The notes under the pieces are model-generated. The model saw only the letters and a program-made list of their open reading frames with translations, had not been told where the DNA came from and searched no databases. From contig CM046444.1 of the NCBI GenBank assembly GCA_025506515.1, forward strand, positions 75,759,533 through 75,823,532: 64,000 bases of DNA, read 5' to 3'. Of the stretch, positions 23,631 to 34,464 are shown piece after piece (positions within the stretch are counted from its first letter, which is position 1; every line of letters starts with the position of its first letter). The translations under genes and the position numbers were made by a program. This DNA is from Flaveria trinervia (lineage: Eukaryota > Streptophyta > Magnoliopsida > Asterales > Asteraceae).

Positions 23631-24171
23631 GTAGAAGTGTGGTGCAGTGTAGATGTTCAAAGATACACCACCCCCTGCTGGAAAAGGACCCTCCTTCTTC
23701 TTTGACTATGATGGATATTTTAAATCCTTCAATCTACCGCCTTCTCATACTGATGATGAGCTGTCTTCCACGATTGTGTATGATGTTCTGAACACTCCAC
23801 TATGAGACTCGACAACAACATCCCTATTAGATGATACTTCTAGCCCTTCAGGTGGAGAGCTTGAAGTAAGTGATTCTTCCTCTAATGATGAAGTATTGAG
23901 ACTGACAATATGGGCTAGGAGGAACAGGTTCCCACCAATGAAAGTACACAAGCATCAAATCCTGATGCCTCTAACACTTCTGAACATCATACTCCAATAG
24001 CTACGATACTAAACTAGGTTTTACAATCTGGATACTGAGGTGGTTGTTCCCACCACTCTAGGATCTCTCGAATTTATGTTTATCATCTTTTGGAAAACAT
24101 CATTGGGGATGTTCGATGAGGAGTACAGACACAAAATCAGCTATACTCAGCTGATTATGCTTCAGTCTGTA
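23631..24171 (+). pseudogene. Integrase-RT linker of T3 fragment A
   Basis: Low-similarity linker between integrase and RT, Ser/Glu/Asp-rich when translated, ending in the conserved GDVR...QTQNQL block that precedes RT in copia elements (about 24100-24140). It breaks off at about 24170, where the RT deletion begins. Confidence 0.6.
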
Positions 24172-24393
24172 ACAAAAAACCTGGTCCAACATCCTAAGCT
24201 AAACACATCGTAAATATCACTTTATATATGACTGTTTTGAAAAGCAATTAATTGATGTGGTTAAAATTAATACTGATTTTCAACCGCCGACCCCTACACA
24301 AAAGCATTTGACAAACCATGGTTTTTATATCTTTTAGAGGTTAATGGCGTGAAAAAGAAAAGTGATGTGATGGAAGAAGACGACAGTTCTTAG
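24172..24393 (+). pseudogene. RNase H C-terminus of T3 fragment A
   Basis: Matches the end of RNase H in copy B (57750 onward): ...NPVQHP.TKHI..., FEKQLIDVV, FDKP.FLYLL. Here the frame reads through GAG where copy B has TAG (57924), ending at TAG 24391-24393 with a Lys/Asp/Glu-rich tail. RT and most of RNase H, about 1.4 kb, are absent between 24170 and 24172 relative to copy B. Confidence 0.8.
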
Positions 24394-24493
24394 TCCGACA
24401 ATTAGTTTTCTTAGTTTATTAGTTATTTTATTTTATTTTATTTTCCTGTCTATTAAAATTCAAAACACAAAAAGATTTTCAATTTTAGAATTT

Positions 24494-24507
24494 TAGGGGG
24501 AGAATAG
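24494..24507 (+). other. Internal polypurine-tract-like sequence (copy A)
   Basis: TAGGGGGAGAATAG lies about 100 bp after the end of pol and several kb before ORF2's end. The same sequence stands at 58062-58078 in copy B. A purine run (eight A, ten G) follows at 24547-24564. Confidence 0.6.
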
Positions 24508-24564
24508 TTTTAGTTTAGTATTTATTAGTTTAGTATTTATTTACTTAAAAAAAAGGGGGGGGGG

Positions 24565-25930
24565 CCAGGTTAGCTGTAAGAAATGAAACCAAATCTGTGA
24601 TTATGATTCAAAGTTTTTGGAAATGATAGTACACAGCAAACAAATTGGTTGGGACTTCAAAACTAATTTGCTCAAAATGCTAAATTCAAATTACAAGTAT
24701 GAGTATTCTAAGCACAATAAAAGAAAAATGATGGTAAAACTAGTCTGCTACTGAGGTAACATAGAGAAAGTAGACCTAGAGGTTGCTAGTTCATTATATG
24801 ATGTGTCGGTAGATTCAACACAATAGATGAGTAGACTTCATTGGTGAAATTAAATTCAAACTAATTTGTTCAACTTGTTGTCGGTTCTCATCTTATCCCT
24901 AGTTAACACAATCAACGCATTTCCAATAAGGGGTGACAAACAAAATAAATGCCACAAATGTGTGAGGATGACCTTAAAAATGAGCAAAGCACATGGAAAA
25001 CTGCTAAAAGCAATCAATCTAATGACTGATGTTGTTGGTGCGTTGTGTGCAAAAGAAACAAATGCTCTAACAAGAAGATAGGTTATGTGCCTCTCTGCTG
25101 TGCGATGGCACTGACCTGTGGATAAGCATAACCTAAATATTCTAGAATTCATTGTTTTTTGCACCTCTCTACTGTGCGATGGCACCGACCTGAGGCTTGG
25201 CATCTCTTTGAAAGCTCTTAGAATAGTTTCTTCTTGTCAAATACCCCTAGACCACTCAAAATCTCCTGAGGAACGTTGACTACCATATAAGTGTGGGATC
25301 CACAAATGCTTGTTGAAATAATTAAATCTAATTCATCACCAATGTGAGTCAAAAATCTGTGTATGGATTTAAGTGGACAAATATATTGACAATTATCATG
25401 GCTGCAACTCTTGGCAGTCAAAATCATTATGTGCATCTTATAGCTTTAGTATGATTTCTTGAAAGTGCTATTGACTCTCAGAAAACACACGAATCTAGCA
25501 TCAAAATGCATATGAAAAGGGGTCCCAAATGATTATGATATGCCTGTATGATTCCATAATGAATCTTTCCAGAAATGATCAAATTAACTTGAAGTTGGTC
25601 TGCTCAGGAAGTAAAATTGGTTAGATGTAGTCTAAAAGGTTTCCATCCATCTCAAATGCAAAACACCAAAAATATGTCTTGTTTTCTTTTAAATTCCAAA
25701 TTGTTTTCTATTTTCTAGTCTTTTGTTGCGTAGATGTCAGAATATACAACTAGATGAATTCTGTGAATCACTCACTAAAAGGGGACACCTCTAAGGTGAC
25801 AAATCTGTTCCAAACTAAAAGGATCATGTTTGTGGTGATCAAATGGTGTTAAATTTAAAGGATCATGTTTGAGATGATCAAAGGGCAGAATGTTTTATAT
25901 CAAAAGTTAAAATTTTAAGTGTTTGAAAAT
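24565..25930 (+). other. Conserved non-coding DNA between pol and ORF2 (copy A)
   Basis: This stretch aligns with 58140-59455 of copy B but no frame is open in both. It contains an imperfect internal duplication (…CTCTCTGCTGTGCGATGGCA at about 25090 and 25168). It probably holds regulatory or packaging sequence, or is the remnant of an older 3' region. Confidence 0.6.
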
Positions 25931-25936
25931 GTATGA

Positions 25937-26165
25937 GTTCAAGCTCATAAGTATGAGCCAATCGCACCATTGAATCATAAGGATGAGCTAATCGCACACT
26001 TAAACCATATGTATGAGCCAGTCACATGATTGGACCATGAGTATGGGACAACGATGCAATTGGACCACAAGACTGAACCAATGTGGATGAAGGAGTATGA
26101 GCCAGTCGCACAACTGAAACCCAGTCGCACGAATGAAGCATGCGTATGGGTCCAGTCGTACGACT
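25937..26165. promoter_or_regulatory. AGTCGYACGACT motif array upstream of ORF2 (copy A)
   Basis: Eight or more diverged copies of a 12-14-bp inverted motif (CAATCGCACGATTGAA to CAGTCGTACGACTAAA) end at a perfect palindrome AGTCGTACGACT (26154-26165), 14 bp before the TATA box. The identical 12-mer is in the T3 LTR at 55991-56002, upstream of the LTR TATA box. Confidence 0.8.
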
Positions 26166-26179
26166 AAAATTTAAAATAG

Positions 26180-26188
26180 TATAAATAA
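26180..26188 (+). promoter_or_regulatory. TATA box of the ORF2 promoter (copy A)
   Basis: TATAAATAA (consensus TATAAATAAGG), conserved at 59717-59726 in copy B. Transcription would begin about 30 bp downstream, near 26210. Confidence 0.65.
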
Positions 26189-26325
26189 GGGGGCCAGTCA
26201 GTCGTAACCCTTACTACCCTTAAAAGTTCTTTGAAATCGCCCATACACACATACTCTGCTCAAATTTCATTTGACTGATATTACCTACTAATTGTGATTC
26301 TAACGTGTGTTCTACTCATCTACAG

Positions 26326-26882
26326 GTACTAGGCAACTGAAACCGATCCAAATGAATGTCTTAATTGCACCTTTATGGACCGATTATACTAAAACTTAGA
26401 AACGAGACTAACCCTAAAATAGACTACTTAATTGGACATAAAAGTTGATTTAAAGGACTTGAAGTGCTATTTCGAGTCCTTGCGAGTCTAATGAGTCTAA
26501 ACACGAAGTATAATATAAAGTTTTGAGAAAGATGCAAATCCAGGGTGTTCAACAGTGATGGATGCGAATGGTCATGCTAATGAACTTCAGTCGCATGATT
26601 GAGCCAGGTGCACGATTCAATCGCACGAATGAATCATGCGTATGGGTTCAGTCGCACGACTGATTCAACCGCATGGTGTAGCATACAACTAAGTTAAGTC
26701 GCAGGCTTAATTGCACGACTGAACTCAGCCACAGGCTAAATCGTATGACTGAACTCAATCATACGACTAAAACTCAGTCGTATGGTTCAGTCGCACCACT
26801 AAACTAGTTTGATTAAAACAGCTTAATTTCCAACTGTCTTCTGTTATGCACAAATCTAATGTATATTTTTCTTGTGTTTCAG
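26326..26882 (+). other. Putative 5' intron of the ORF2 transcript (copy A)
   Basis: Begins at CTACAG|GTACTA and ends at TTCTTGTGTTTCAG|CAAC, four bases before the ORF2 ATG. Length 557 bp. Copy B has matching sites (59862-60395, 534 bp). Inside it a second cluster of the T3 motif spans about 26575-26815. Splicing is predicted only from the signals and their conservation. Confidence 0.55.
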
Positions 26883-26886
26883 CAAC

Positions 26887-29701
26887 ATGGCTGATAGATG
26901 GACGATGAGCACCAAGCACAATATTTGTGCTCACTTAGATGCTACCACTCGGAATGCTTCCGAGTTTGCTAGGATTATAGCCTTTCTCCATAGATCGAGG
27001 ATCTACAAGGCTATTTCTACTCCATGCACACCCTACGATCTATACAGTAGACCTTCTGGGAAGGTGCTTTGGTTGACAGGTTTGTTGAGCCCCACAGTAT
27101 TCAGAGCTCAATCTTCGGACAAGAGATTAGGATTATTGCAGCTGATCTAAGGCGAGTCTTGGATCTGGGTGAGGATGGTGCCTACCCAACCAAGCTGCAT
27201 CCTCTGACTGTTCGAGGACGCTTTCTATGGATGAAGTACATTAGGGACATCAATGCAGGTGTTCTCACAAGAGCAACTTGTGCTCCCAGTTCAAGTACTT
27301 GGCTTATGTCATTCTAAAGTGCATAACTTCAAGGAGAGGAGGGTTCGATGAGATGTCTGGTCAAATCCAGAATGCATACGTTGCTCTAGTACTGAACCAC
27401 CGTTCAGTTTCTCCCACATGCTATTCTCCTACATGATCGAGAACATTGACGCCTAGCGTAAGGAAGGCTCTGCATGTACCCAAGGTTCTTACAGATGATC
27501 ATTGACGAGAAGCTTCCTCTGCTGCCAAAAGAGAAGGATGATGCTGTAGTTCTAGAGGTTATGGATGACACTACTTTGGGTAGGATGAAGGTCTACCAGG
27601 GGAATCAGGTGAAGCCCCCGATCAGGAGACTGTTTAGTCATCTGTCCAACGAGGACTATGTGGCGCCCTCTCGTAAGAAGTGGCATCATGACGACAGTGA
27701 TTTTGATGTTGAGCCCATAGTGGTTCCTACTAATGAAGATGACGATGATGATGACGACCTTGATGATGGTAAAGGTGGTGGAGATGTAGGCCCCAGTCAT
27801 TCAAGGGCCACTGACACGTCTCATATATCTCCACACCTCCATAATACTGTTGCTTCTCCCGGTGGATCTAAGCAGATTACTTTCCACAAGGACGTCTTAA
27901 TAGATGAAGACGAAGAGTCGGATGACAAGCCACTCACTAGAACTGTCGGGAGCCAGGTTGTGGCTTCTAAGAAGGGAATAGAGGCGGTTTGTAGACGCCC
28001 AGCTGGTACTACAGGTGATGATACTGATGTCATTGATCCTACTTATATACCTGACCAGCCGTCAGCCTAGGGGGAGCTTCTACATCAAAGGGCTCCAAGA
28101 AGAAGAGGATGGCCCATCCCTATGGAAAAAGAGTAAGAGGCCAAGATTCACTTTGATCACATCTTCTACTACCACTGCCACAACCACTACCACCACTGCC
28201 ACAACAACTACCACTCCACACCCACTACCACGTCCACAGCCACTAATACCCCAACCATCACTTATACACCTACTTCCACCACACCCACAATACCCAACAC
28301 AATTCCACTGTAATCCATTCCCATTCCTTCTCCTATCTTCACCACATCCACCACTACAACCACCACTCACCAAGCTGGTCCCTCCCCCAATCCACATTTA
28401 CACCTGGATCTACTCTACCCATGGTCAGGTTAGAGGAATATCTGGCTAGCCTGAACCGCATGGTGCTAAAGCTAATTTCTATTAATGATTTGAGGGCTAC
28501 TCGATCAATCAGCTGATGGTGGTAAATGCTGCTCAAGCCAAGCAAATCGCTCACCTAAGTGAGAAGAACACGCAGTATGAGAGAGCTTTAGGCCGAGCCC
28601 ACCATGCACTAAAATGTCAAAATGAGATGGTGATGGCTTTGGTAAAGAGGATTGAAGGACTTGAGAAGAAGATCAAAAGATCTTGCTAAAGCTAAAGGGA
28701 TCAAAGAGTGAGCCTTTGAAGATTAAAGATGGTAATGATAAGGATGATGATGATGAGCTCACTAAAGATGAGTTTGAGGAAGAAGATGATGATGACAAGG
28801 AAGCAGGAGGAAGTGGAAAAGGAAAAGAAGTGAGATGATGATGAGGATGATCAAGAAGGTGATGCATGTTGTCAGCCTCAAATCCATCCGCGAAGGAGAG
28901 GCGCACCAAGAGAAATCAGGATAAAGGAGCCTCGTCCTCAGCTCTTCAAGTTGAAAAGACACCATATCAAGACAAAAGTGATTATTAAATGTTTATGTAT
29001 TTGAAACTTTTGTACTTGAATTGTGTATTAAATTAATGTAATTAATGATTAATTATGTTTAAATCTCGTCATTAATGATTTATGTGTGATATGTTGAATG
29101 TTTAATCAAACAGATAAAGCTCAACAGCCAGATGAATATGATGCCGTCCCCCTTCAGCAAGTCAAGACTCAACTCATTATGATTCTTGATTTACAAGGGA
29201 TCGTTAGAAGATCTGTGAGCTACCGTCCCGAGGAAGGAGAGATCATCCACGATCTGACAGCCGAGCAGCTCGCTGAAATATTCAGACTGAATCCTGATGA
29301 GCTTGTTAAAGATGCTCCAGAGATTGATGTTTTGAGTGAAGAGGAGCTGAAAGATGTGGATAAGATAGAGATAGAGGTTGTCACTGCAGATTACTATCCT
29401 GAGTACACTAACCCTGAGGGCAATGTTATCCCCAACTTGGGTGAAACTTTTGGCAGTGGTACTTTTGATAAGTTGGAGGAGATCGAAAAGAAAAAAGAGA
29501 AAGATGAAAGCACAACCCAAGCTTCAGATGCAAATGTTGATATTAAGAAAGCCGAATGGGCTGCTTGTTTTGCTGAGATGAAAGCCCAGTGCCCACCCCT
29601 GAAGCAAAATGCCTACACCAAACTTTACCGAGTCAAAAGACATCAGAAAGTGTTAGGCAAGATTATCGCATGGGCATATTTTGAAGACTTGGAAGTCTAT
29701 G
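26887..29701 (+). pseudogene. ORF2 of T3 copy A, truncated
   Basis: Starts MADRWTMSTKHNICAHLD at 26887, followed by a globular N-terminal region, the block MYPRFLQMIIDEKLPLLPKE (27474), an acidic stretch with Asp runs (27690-27790), basic clusters (KGSKKKRMA and KKSKRPR, about 28087-28145) resembling a bipartite nuclear signal, a Thr/Pro-rich spacer, a coiled coil (28500-28680), a second acidic stretch and the conserved domain starting VKTQLIMILDLQGIVRRSV (29158). Frame changes near 27075, an in-frame TAG at 27453 and others break it; the DNA leaves T3 homology at 29701. No signal peptide or membrane helix is apparent. From memory related proteins are abundant in Asteraceae annotations. Function unknown. 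Confidence 0.75.
28978..29113 (+). other. Intron-like 136-bp insertion in ORF2 copy A
   Basis: Relative to copies B and C, copy A has an extra AT-rich block with GT at its 5' end (CAAAA|GTGATT) and TTTAATCAAACAG at its 3' end. Removing it restores the alignment with copy C (…GCTCAACAGCC). It has the composition and borders of a plant intron but no other copy supports it. Confidence 0.45.
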
Positions 29702-29910
29702 TGTAACACTCGGCTATTTTTAAAGTCAAAGAAAGAAGAATAAAGTGAAGAAAAAGAAAGAAAAGATATTTTACCCAAGTTAAGGGGTAAAAAGTGTCAA
29801 AAAGGACAAAAGGTTTGAAAAAGTGATGGCTGCCCATCACCTCCTACACATCTTGTACCATTGGATTTTTAAAGAAAGAGAGTAGCAGGGAGCTGAAAAC
29901 TCTCAGGTTT
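29702..29910. mobile_element. Fragment of an unrelated LTR
   Basis: TGTAACACTCGG at the start resembles the 5' terminus of plant Ty3/gypsy LTRs. The 209-bp purine-rich stretch has no partner in the window and is cut by the T2 LTR at 29911. Confidence 0.35.
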
Positions 29911-30556
29911 TGTTAGGATCAGTGATCTAAGTTTGATTAATTAGAGAGTATTGCAGCAGAATTCGAACAATGAATTAAACAATTCACAAGAACACAATTG
30001 ATATTCAATGTAACAGTAAACGGTTATAGAAAGAGAGAATTCTGCAAAAGAAATATTTCATTCATATGCTTTCGTGGTGGCTCAATGTCACACGTTACAA
30101 CTAGGTCAACATTCTTTATATAGGAAATGTGACGTCTGCTGATGTCACTTGATAGTGACATCTAACAGAATTATTCAAACTACTGAAACTATGCAAACTA
30201 CTGAGAATGTTCTCACTACTAATTACATCTCAGAGAATGCTTAAGTACAAAAACATAAAACTACTGAACTACAACTACTGAAACTATAACTACTGAAAAG
30301 TAAATTACACGTACTGAAAGGAAACCATCACAACTATTGAAGTTAATTACTTCAGCTGTTGTGACAAATACTACTCACTTTGGTCTTCAGTCTTTGTCTT
30401 CAGTCTTTGTTCTTTAGTAAATTACTTTCAGACTTTGTCTTCAGCTGATGGGTTCAGACTTTGTCTTCAGTACTTTTCTCTCAGACTTTGTCTTCAGACC
30501 TTGTAATCAGCTGATGTCTTTAGCTGTTGAGATCTTCTTCAGCAGTTGTAATGTCT
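29911..30556 (-). repeat. Truncated 3' LTR of element 3
   Basis: Starts TGTTAGGATC (complement of the T2 LTR end GATCCTAACA). It carries the hairpin ATGTCACT-N4-AGTGACAT at 30142-30161 and several CAGTAGTT/AACTACTG motifs. A deletion joins ...AGCAGTTGTAATGTCT to internal DNA, removing the LTR's last bases and the polypurine tract. Confidence 0.85.
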
Positions 30557-30626
30557 AAACTTATTGATGATCCCACTTATTCTTGGCAGAAACACCCTCT
30601 TGATCAGCTTCAGAGGTAATCAGTTA

Positions 30627-30631
30627 AGCAC
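30627..30631. repeat. Target-site duplication, left copy (element 2)
   Basis: AGCAC immediately before the LTR's TGTTGG; repeated at 43304-43308. Confidence 0.92.
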
Positions 30632-30740
30632 TGTTGGACCAAAAGAACCAATGAACCAGATCAGAAAAACCTTTAAGTCCCACAAGACATCACAACAACT
30701 GCTGAAGACTTGATCAGCTGTTTGACAAAGTCTGAAGATC

Positions 30741-31062
30741 AACAGCTGAAGACTAAAGTACTGAAGACTTCAACAGTTGAAGACCAAAGTCTGAAGATCA
30801 ACAGCTGAAGACTAAAGTACTGAAGACTTCAACAGCTGAAGACCAAAGTCTGAAGATCAACAGCTGAAGACTAAAGTACTGAAGACTTCAACAGCTGAAG
30901 ACCAAAGTCTGAAGATCAACAGCTGAAGACTAAAGTACTGAAGACTTCAACAGCTGAAGACCAAAGTCTGAAGATCAACAGCTGAAGATTTAAGTACTGA
31001 AGACTTCAACAGCTGAAGACCAAAGTCTGAAGATCAACAGCTGAAGACTAAAGTACTGAAGA
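30741..31062. repeat. 59-bp tandem repeat inside the T2 LTR
   Basis: Five full units begin at 30741, 30800, 30859, 30918 and 30977, plus a partial at 31036. Each holds two AACAGCTGAAGAC sub-motifs with ACTGAAGACTTC and AAAGTCTGAAGATC between. The right LTR has the same array (about 42391-42715) with small indels. Confidence 0.95.
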
Positions 31063-31402
31063 TCAACGGCTGAAGTACAAAGACTGAAGACAACATCTGA
31101 AGACATCAGCTGATGACAACAACTGAAGTTCAAGAAGTCCAAGTACTGAAGCCTTCAGAGTTTGTCACAACAGCTGAAGAAGCATTTTTCAGTTGTTGTG
31201 ATGGTTTCCTTTCAGTAGTTTTCTTTTCTATTTCAGTACTTGTAAAACGACTGAAGAGCATGTTCTTCAGTTGTTGTTGTTTTAGTAGTTTTCTTTTCAG
31301 TAGTTGTAGTGATAGTTAACACTTGGTATTTTTGTAAGAAGATGTCAGCTGTTTGACATCTTCAGTAGTTGTATTAACTTTCAGTAGTTAAATAACAGTT
31401 AG

Positions 31403-31449
31403 ATGTCACTGTCAAGTGACATGAGCTGACGTTAGCTTCCTTTATAAAA
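31403..31449 (+). promoter_or_regulatory. T2 LTR core promoter: hairpin, TGACG site, TATA box
   Basis: ATGTCACT-GTCA-AGTGACAT (31403-31422) is a perfect 8-bp inverted repeat; AGCTGACGTTAGCT follows, then TTATAAAAGG. The right LTR has the same order with a perfect AGCTGACGTCAGCT (43070-43083), a consensus bZIP-type core. The hairpin is kept in all four T2 LTR copies in the window. Confidence 0.7.
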
Positions 31450-31655
31450 GGAAAGATGACCTAATTGTAACAGTGCGAAAAAGCCAGCCGAAGCGTGTAT
31501 TGAATGAATATATTCCTTTTGATAGAAATTCTCTCTTTATAACAAACACTGTTTCATTGATAAATTTCGTGTGTTCTTGTTTAAATTTGTTAATTCGTGG
31601 TCTCATTCCGCTATCCAATCTAATTGATCAAACAAGATGCTGAGATCCTAACAAA

Positions 31656-31667
31656 TGGTATCAGAGC
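31656..31667 (+). other. Primer-binding site of element 2 (tRNA-iMet)
   Basis: TGGTATCAGAGC two bases after the 5' LTR. Confidence 0.94.
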
Positions 31668-31863
31668 AGGTTAATCATTGATCGATTTAACAATTGATCA
31701 TTGAAAGTGTACTTTTGCTATCTACGTTTGATCGAATTAGCAAATTTGCAAGAATCGGTTATAGAGATTGAGTTTCTGTTGCTTCTGGCCATTTTGTTTG
31801 AGGTTCTAAGTGGTTTTGAGCTAGATTTACTTTTTTTACCTTGAATTTGTCTGAATTCTGAAT

Positions 31864-32978
31864 ATGACTACTCCTTCTAATGACCCTCACAATACTGGTT
31901 CCTCAACCAAGCCTCCGATGCTGGTTAGGACTGAGTATAACATATGGCAATGAAGAATGCTCCATCACCTGTCTGTTAACAGTTCAGGTTGTTAGACATC
32001 TGTGGTACATGGTCCACATAAGCCTATGGTAACAATCCGGAAACCAACCAAATGGTTCTGAAGAAGAGGAACAATACTCTGATGAGGATCAAAAACTGTT
32101 TGAGATTGATGCTAAAGCTCATGGAATTCTGGCCATGGCACTGCCTAATGAAATCTATTCTGGGCTTATGCATCATGAAACTGCTCACGACCTCTGAAGG
32201 CACTGAAAGAACAATTTGGTGATACTGATGAGGTCTTAGCAAACAATAGGGAAATACTTGCCCAACAATATGAGACATTTGCTCATAGGAAGGGTGAGAC
32301 TCTGACTCACAGTTTGAGCGTTTTTCATGTTTGATCTCTGAGCTGAAAATGGTCAAACATGAATACACTAATAGCCAGATGAACCTCAGATTCCTCAGAT
32401 CACTGCCTGAGAGATGGGACACATATACAATTGTCCTACGCTCTAATGCAAATCTGGATAGCCTATCTCTCATCCAACTTCATGGGAAACTGCTTACATT
32501 TGAAAGAGAGATAGAGCAGAAAAGGAAACTGGCATCATCAGGAAAGCTCACTGAAGACTTTGTACCAGGGAACACTGCCTTGGTCGGTCATGAGTCAGAA
32601 TATGCTGCATCCGAAAGTAATTATGATGTGCATATAGATTTCTCTTCAAACAGTTCTGATCATGCATTTGTGAGTATTGATAGTCAGTCAGGCTCTAATA
32701 GTGACAATTTGTGCTTCATTATGGATGATTTGAAAGGTATAGCTGATGATGACTTAGAAGTGATGGATATTCTGAGCCAAATGGCCTTAATTAATATCAG
32801 ATCTCAGAAGTTCTACAAGAGAACTGGTAGGAAATTCCCTGGACTCTCTGGCAAAACCAAAGTTGGTTTTGACAAGAGTAAGTTGAGGTGTCACAAATGC
32901 CACAGGCTTGGGCACTTTGCAAGAGAGTGTAGATCATCTGGATCTAACTCCTCTACACCCTTTGTGACTTTCAAGTAA
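31864..32978 (+). pseudogene. Gag of element 2
   Basis: ATG at 31864 (MTTPSNDPHNTGSSTKPP) starts a copia Gag broken early: the codon after NIWQ is TGA where Trp is expected, and further breaks follow to 32330. The distal part (32331-32978) is open and shows MNLRFLRSLPERWDTYTIVL, then MDDLKGIADDDLEVMDI and the zinc knuckle CHKCHRLGHFAREC before the frame ends at 32978. The role is capsid formation and RNA packaging. Confidence 0.88.
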
Positions 32979-34464
32979 TATTCAACAAACATAGGGCAAC
33001 ATCCTGCTAGTTCTGGTCATCAATCACAACCTCTATCTCCTGCATATTTTGTCCCTCAGGGTCCAATGCCATATCCATATCCCCGCTATTACATGCCACA
33101 AACCAGTCAAGTTCAAGTACCCATTGCTCAACAACCACCTGCTCTTCCTGAGCCTAACCTTCCCATCTCATCAACAATCTCAACCTCAACAACACAGCTT
33201 TTTCACCCCAGAGTTGTTGACTGGAGCAGTTTACCAGATGATATGCTTGGTCATGAACAACTGTTTTCTGGTGCTGGTCAAATGGTGGTGACATCCTTTT
33301 GGAAACCTTGCTCTTATGGCCCTGGAGTCTGCTGATACCTCATCCTCTAATGCCTCCACACCACAGGTATCACAGGTATCCTCTGAGGCCAAAGCCAAGC
33401 TATGTTCTGAAACATGCATAGCCGCATTTGCATCTATTAGAGAAGCAAATGTAGCTTTAATTAACAAGAACATTGAGCTAGAACAAATAATATCCAAAAG
33501 AAAAGCTGAATTTGAGTCTGTGCTTAATGATAAGAATGATGAGATTTACAAACTTAAATGCCAAATCACTGATGATAAGGCTAGGGAAGAGGTACTTCTA
33601 GAGAAGTACAGAGACCTCAAAGAACACTTGCAGCTACCCAGGTAGAGTGTGACGATGGGTACATTCCTGCAAGGGTTTTGAAATGCTTCTCAGTAAGCAT
33701 CTGCTTCCAATGTGAAGTTTGGCATTGGTTATAATCACACTGCTCCTCCTACAGATTTTACTCAGAGCAGAGGTAGAATGTGATGGAGAAAGCAATAACC
33801 AATCCTTTTCATCATGTGATCTACTATCTGATACAACCCATCAGAGGTTGGAGTCAGCATTAATTCCTCCCAAAACCTATCAGCTGATGTTGATGGTTCA
33901 AATGCTGACACTCACATGATCAAAGGTTGATCACTATAGGTGGTATTTCACAAAGTACTAAAGAGCAAGTCAACAACACCTGGAGAACAAACCCAAACTA
34001 CTGCATGTACTAAAGGGAAGAAAACTGCCAGTAGAAAGGGTGGGAAAACTACTGAAGAAGATATCAAGAAAGCATGTACTGCAAGGAAGAAAACTGCTAG
34101 TACTGGTCGCAAACTGCTGAAGAATAAGTCTTTAGTAGTTTCATCTTCTTCAGCAGATGATCAACTTAAGATGAAGAAAAAGCCATGTGAAATATGTGGC
34201 TTATTCAATCATCTTACTGATGATTGCTGGTATAAAAAGGGCTCCAAACTCAAACACAATGAGAACATTAAAAAGAAAATGGATAAAATGAAAACTGAGT
34301 TTGAAACCAAGTTTGTACTAGCAACATCAAAACCTGTAACCCCAAAATCCAAAAAGAAATCCAAAAAGAAGGGGTTAATCAGGCAACAGCTGAGGTTGCT
34401 CAAAGGGAGATGGTACAACACAGGAATCCGTCAATCTCAAGCACTAATGTGTCTGATGAGCTGA
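32979..34464 (+). pseudogene. Gag-to-protease linker with coiled coil and second zinc knuckle (element 2)
   Basis: Contains a Pro/Gln-rich stretch (33066-33330), a long helical coiled-coil segment (33316-33645: ELEQIISKRKAEFESVLNDK) and, in 33940-34464, a Lys-rich region with CEICGLFNHLTDDC at 34186-34227, a C-x2-C-x4-H-x4-C knuckle. The arrangement mirrors T1. Frame changes separate the pieces. Confidence 0.75.

Larger units (their letters stand above)
22592..29701 (+). mobile_element. T3 fragment A (integrase to ORF2), plus strand
   Basis: A 7.1-kb piece of family T3 lacking its 5' part and 3' LTR: pre-integrase and integrase, a linker, a deletion that removes nearly all RT and most RNase H, the pol end, a PPT-like tract, 1.4 kb of non-coding DNA shared with copy B, a motif array, TATA box, putative intron and ORF2. 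It stops inside ORF2 at 29701 where LTR-like DNA TGTAACACTCGG begins. Compared with copies B and C it shows a 136-bp intron-like insertion in ORF2. Confidence 0.9.
30632..31653 (+). repeat. 5' LTR of element 2
   Basis: 1,022 bp, TGTTGGACC...GATCCTAACA. Contains five tandem 59-bp units, then a cluster of CAGTAGTT motifs, a conserved hairpin and a TATA box at 31442-31449. Confidence 0.96.

Noticed and set aside
24547..24564. A8G10 tract as an assembly error or functional PPT
   Set aside because: Replaced in copy B by a diverged purine stretch, and not followed by an LTR; probably simple slippage.
24856..25436. Minus- and plus-strand ORFs in T3 non-coding DNA
   Set aside because: Not open in the homologous part of copy B except a short minus ORF (58812-59012) with no family match; no frame conservation pattern.
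28080..28449. Gly/Cys-rich minus-strand ORF and Pro/Thr plus-strand ORF
   Set aside because: The minus ORF is the complement of the ORF2 Thr/Pro spacer; the plus one is an out-of-frame reading of it.
31113..31319. 68-codon ORF in the T2 LTR
   Set aside because: Lies in LTR promoter DNA, repeats of CAGTAGTT, not conserved in frame in the right LTR.
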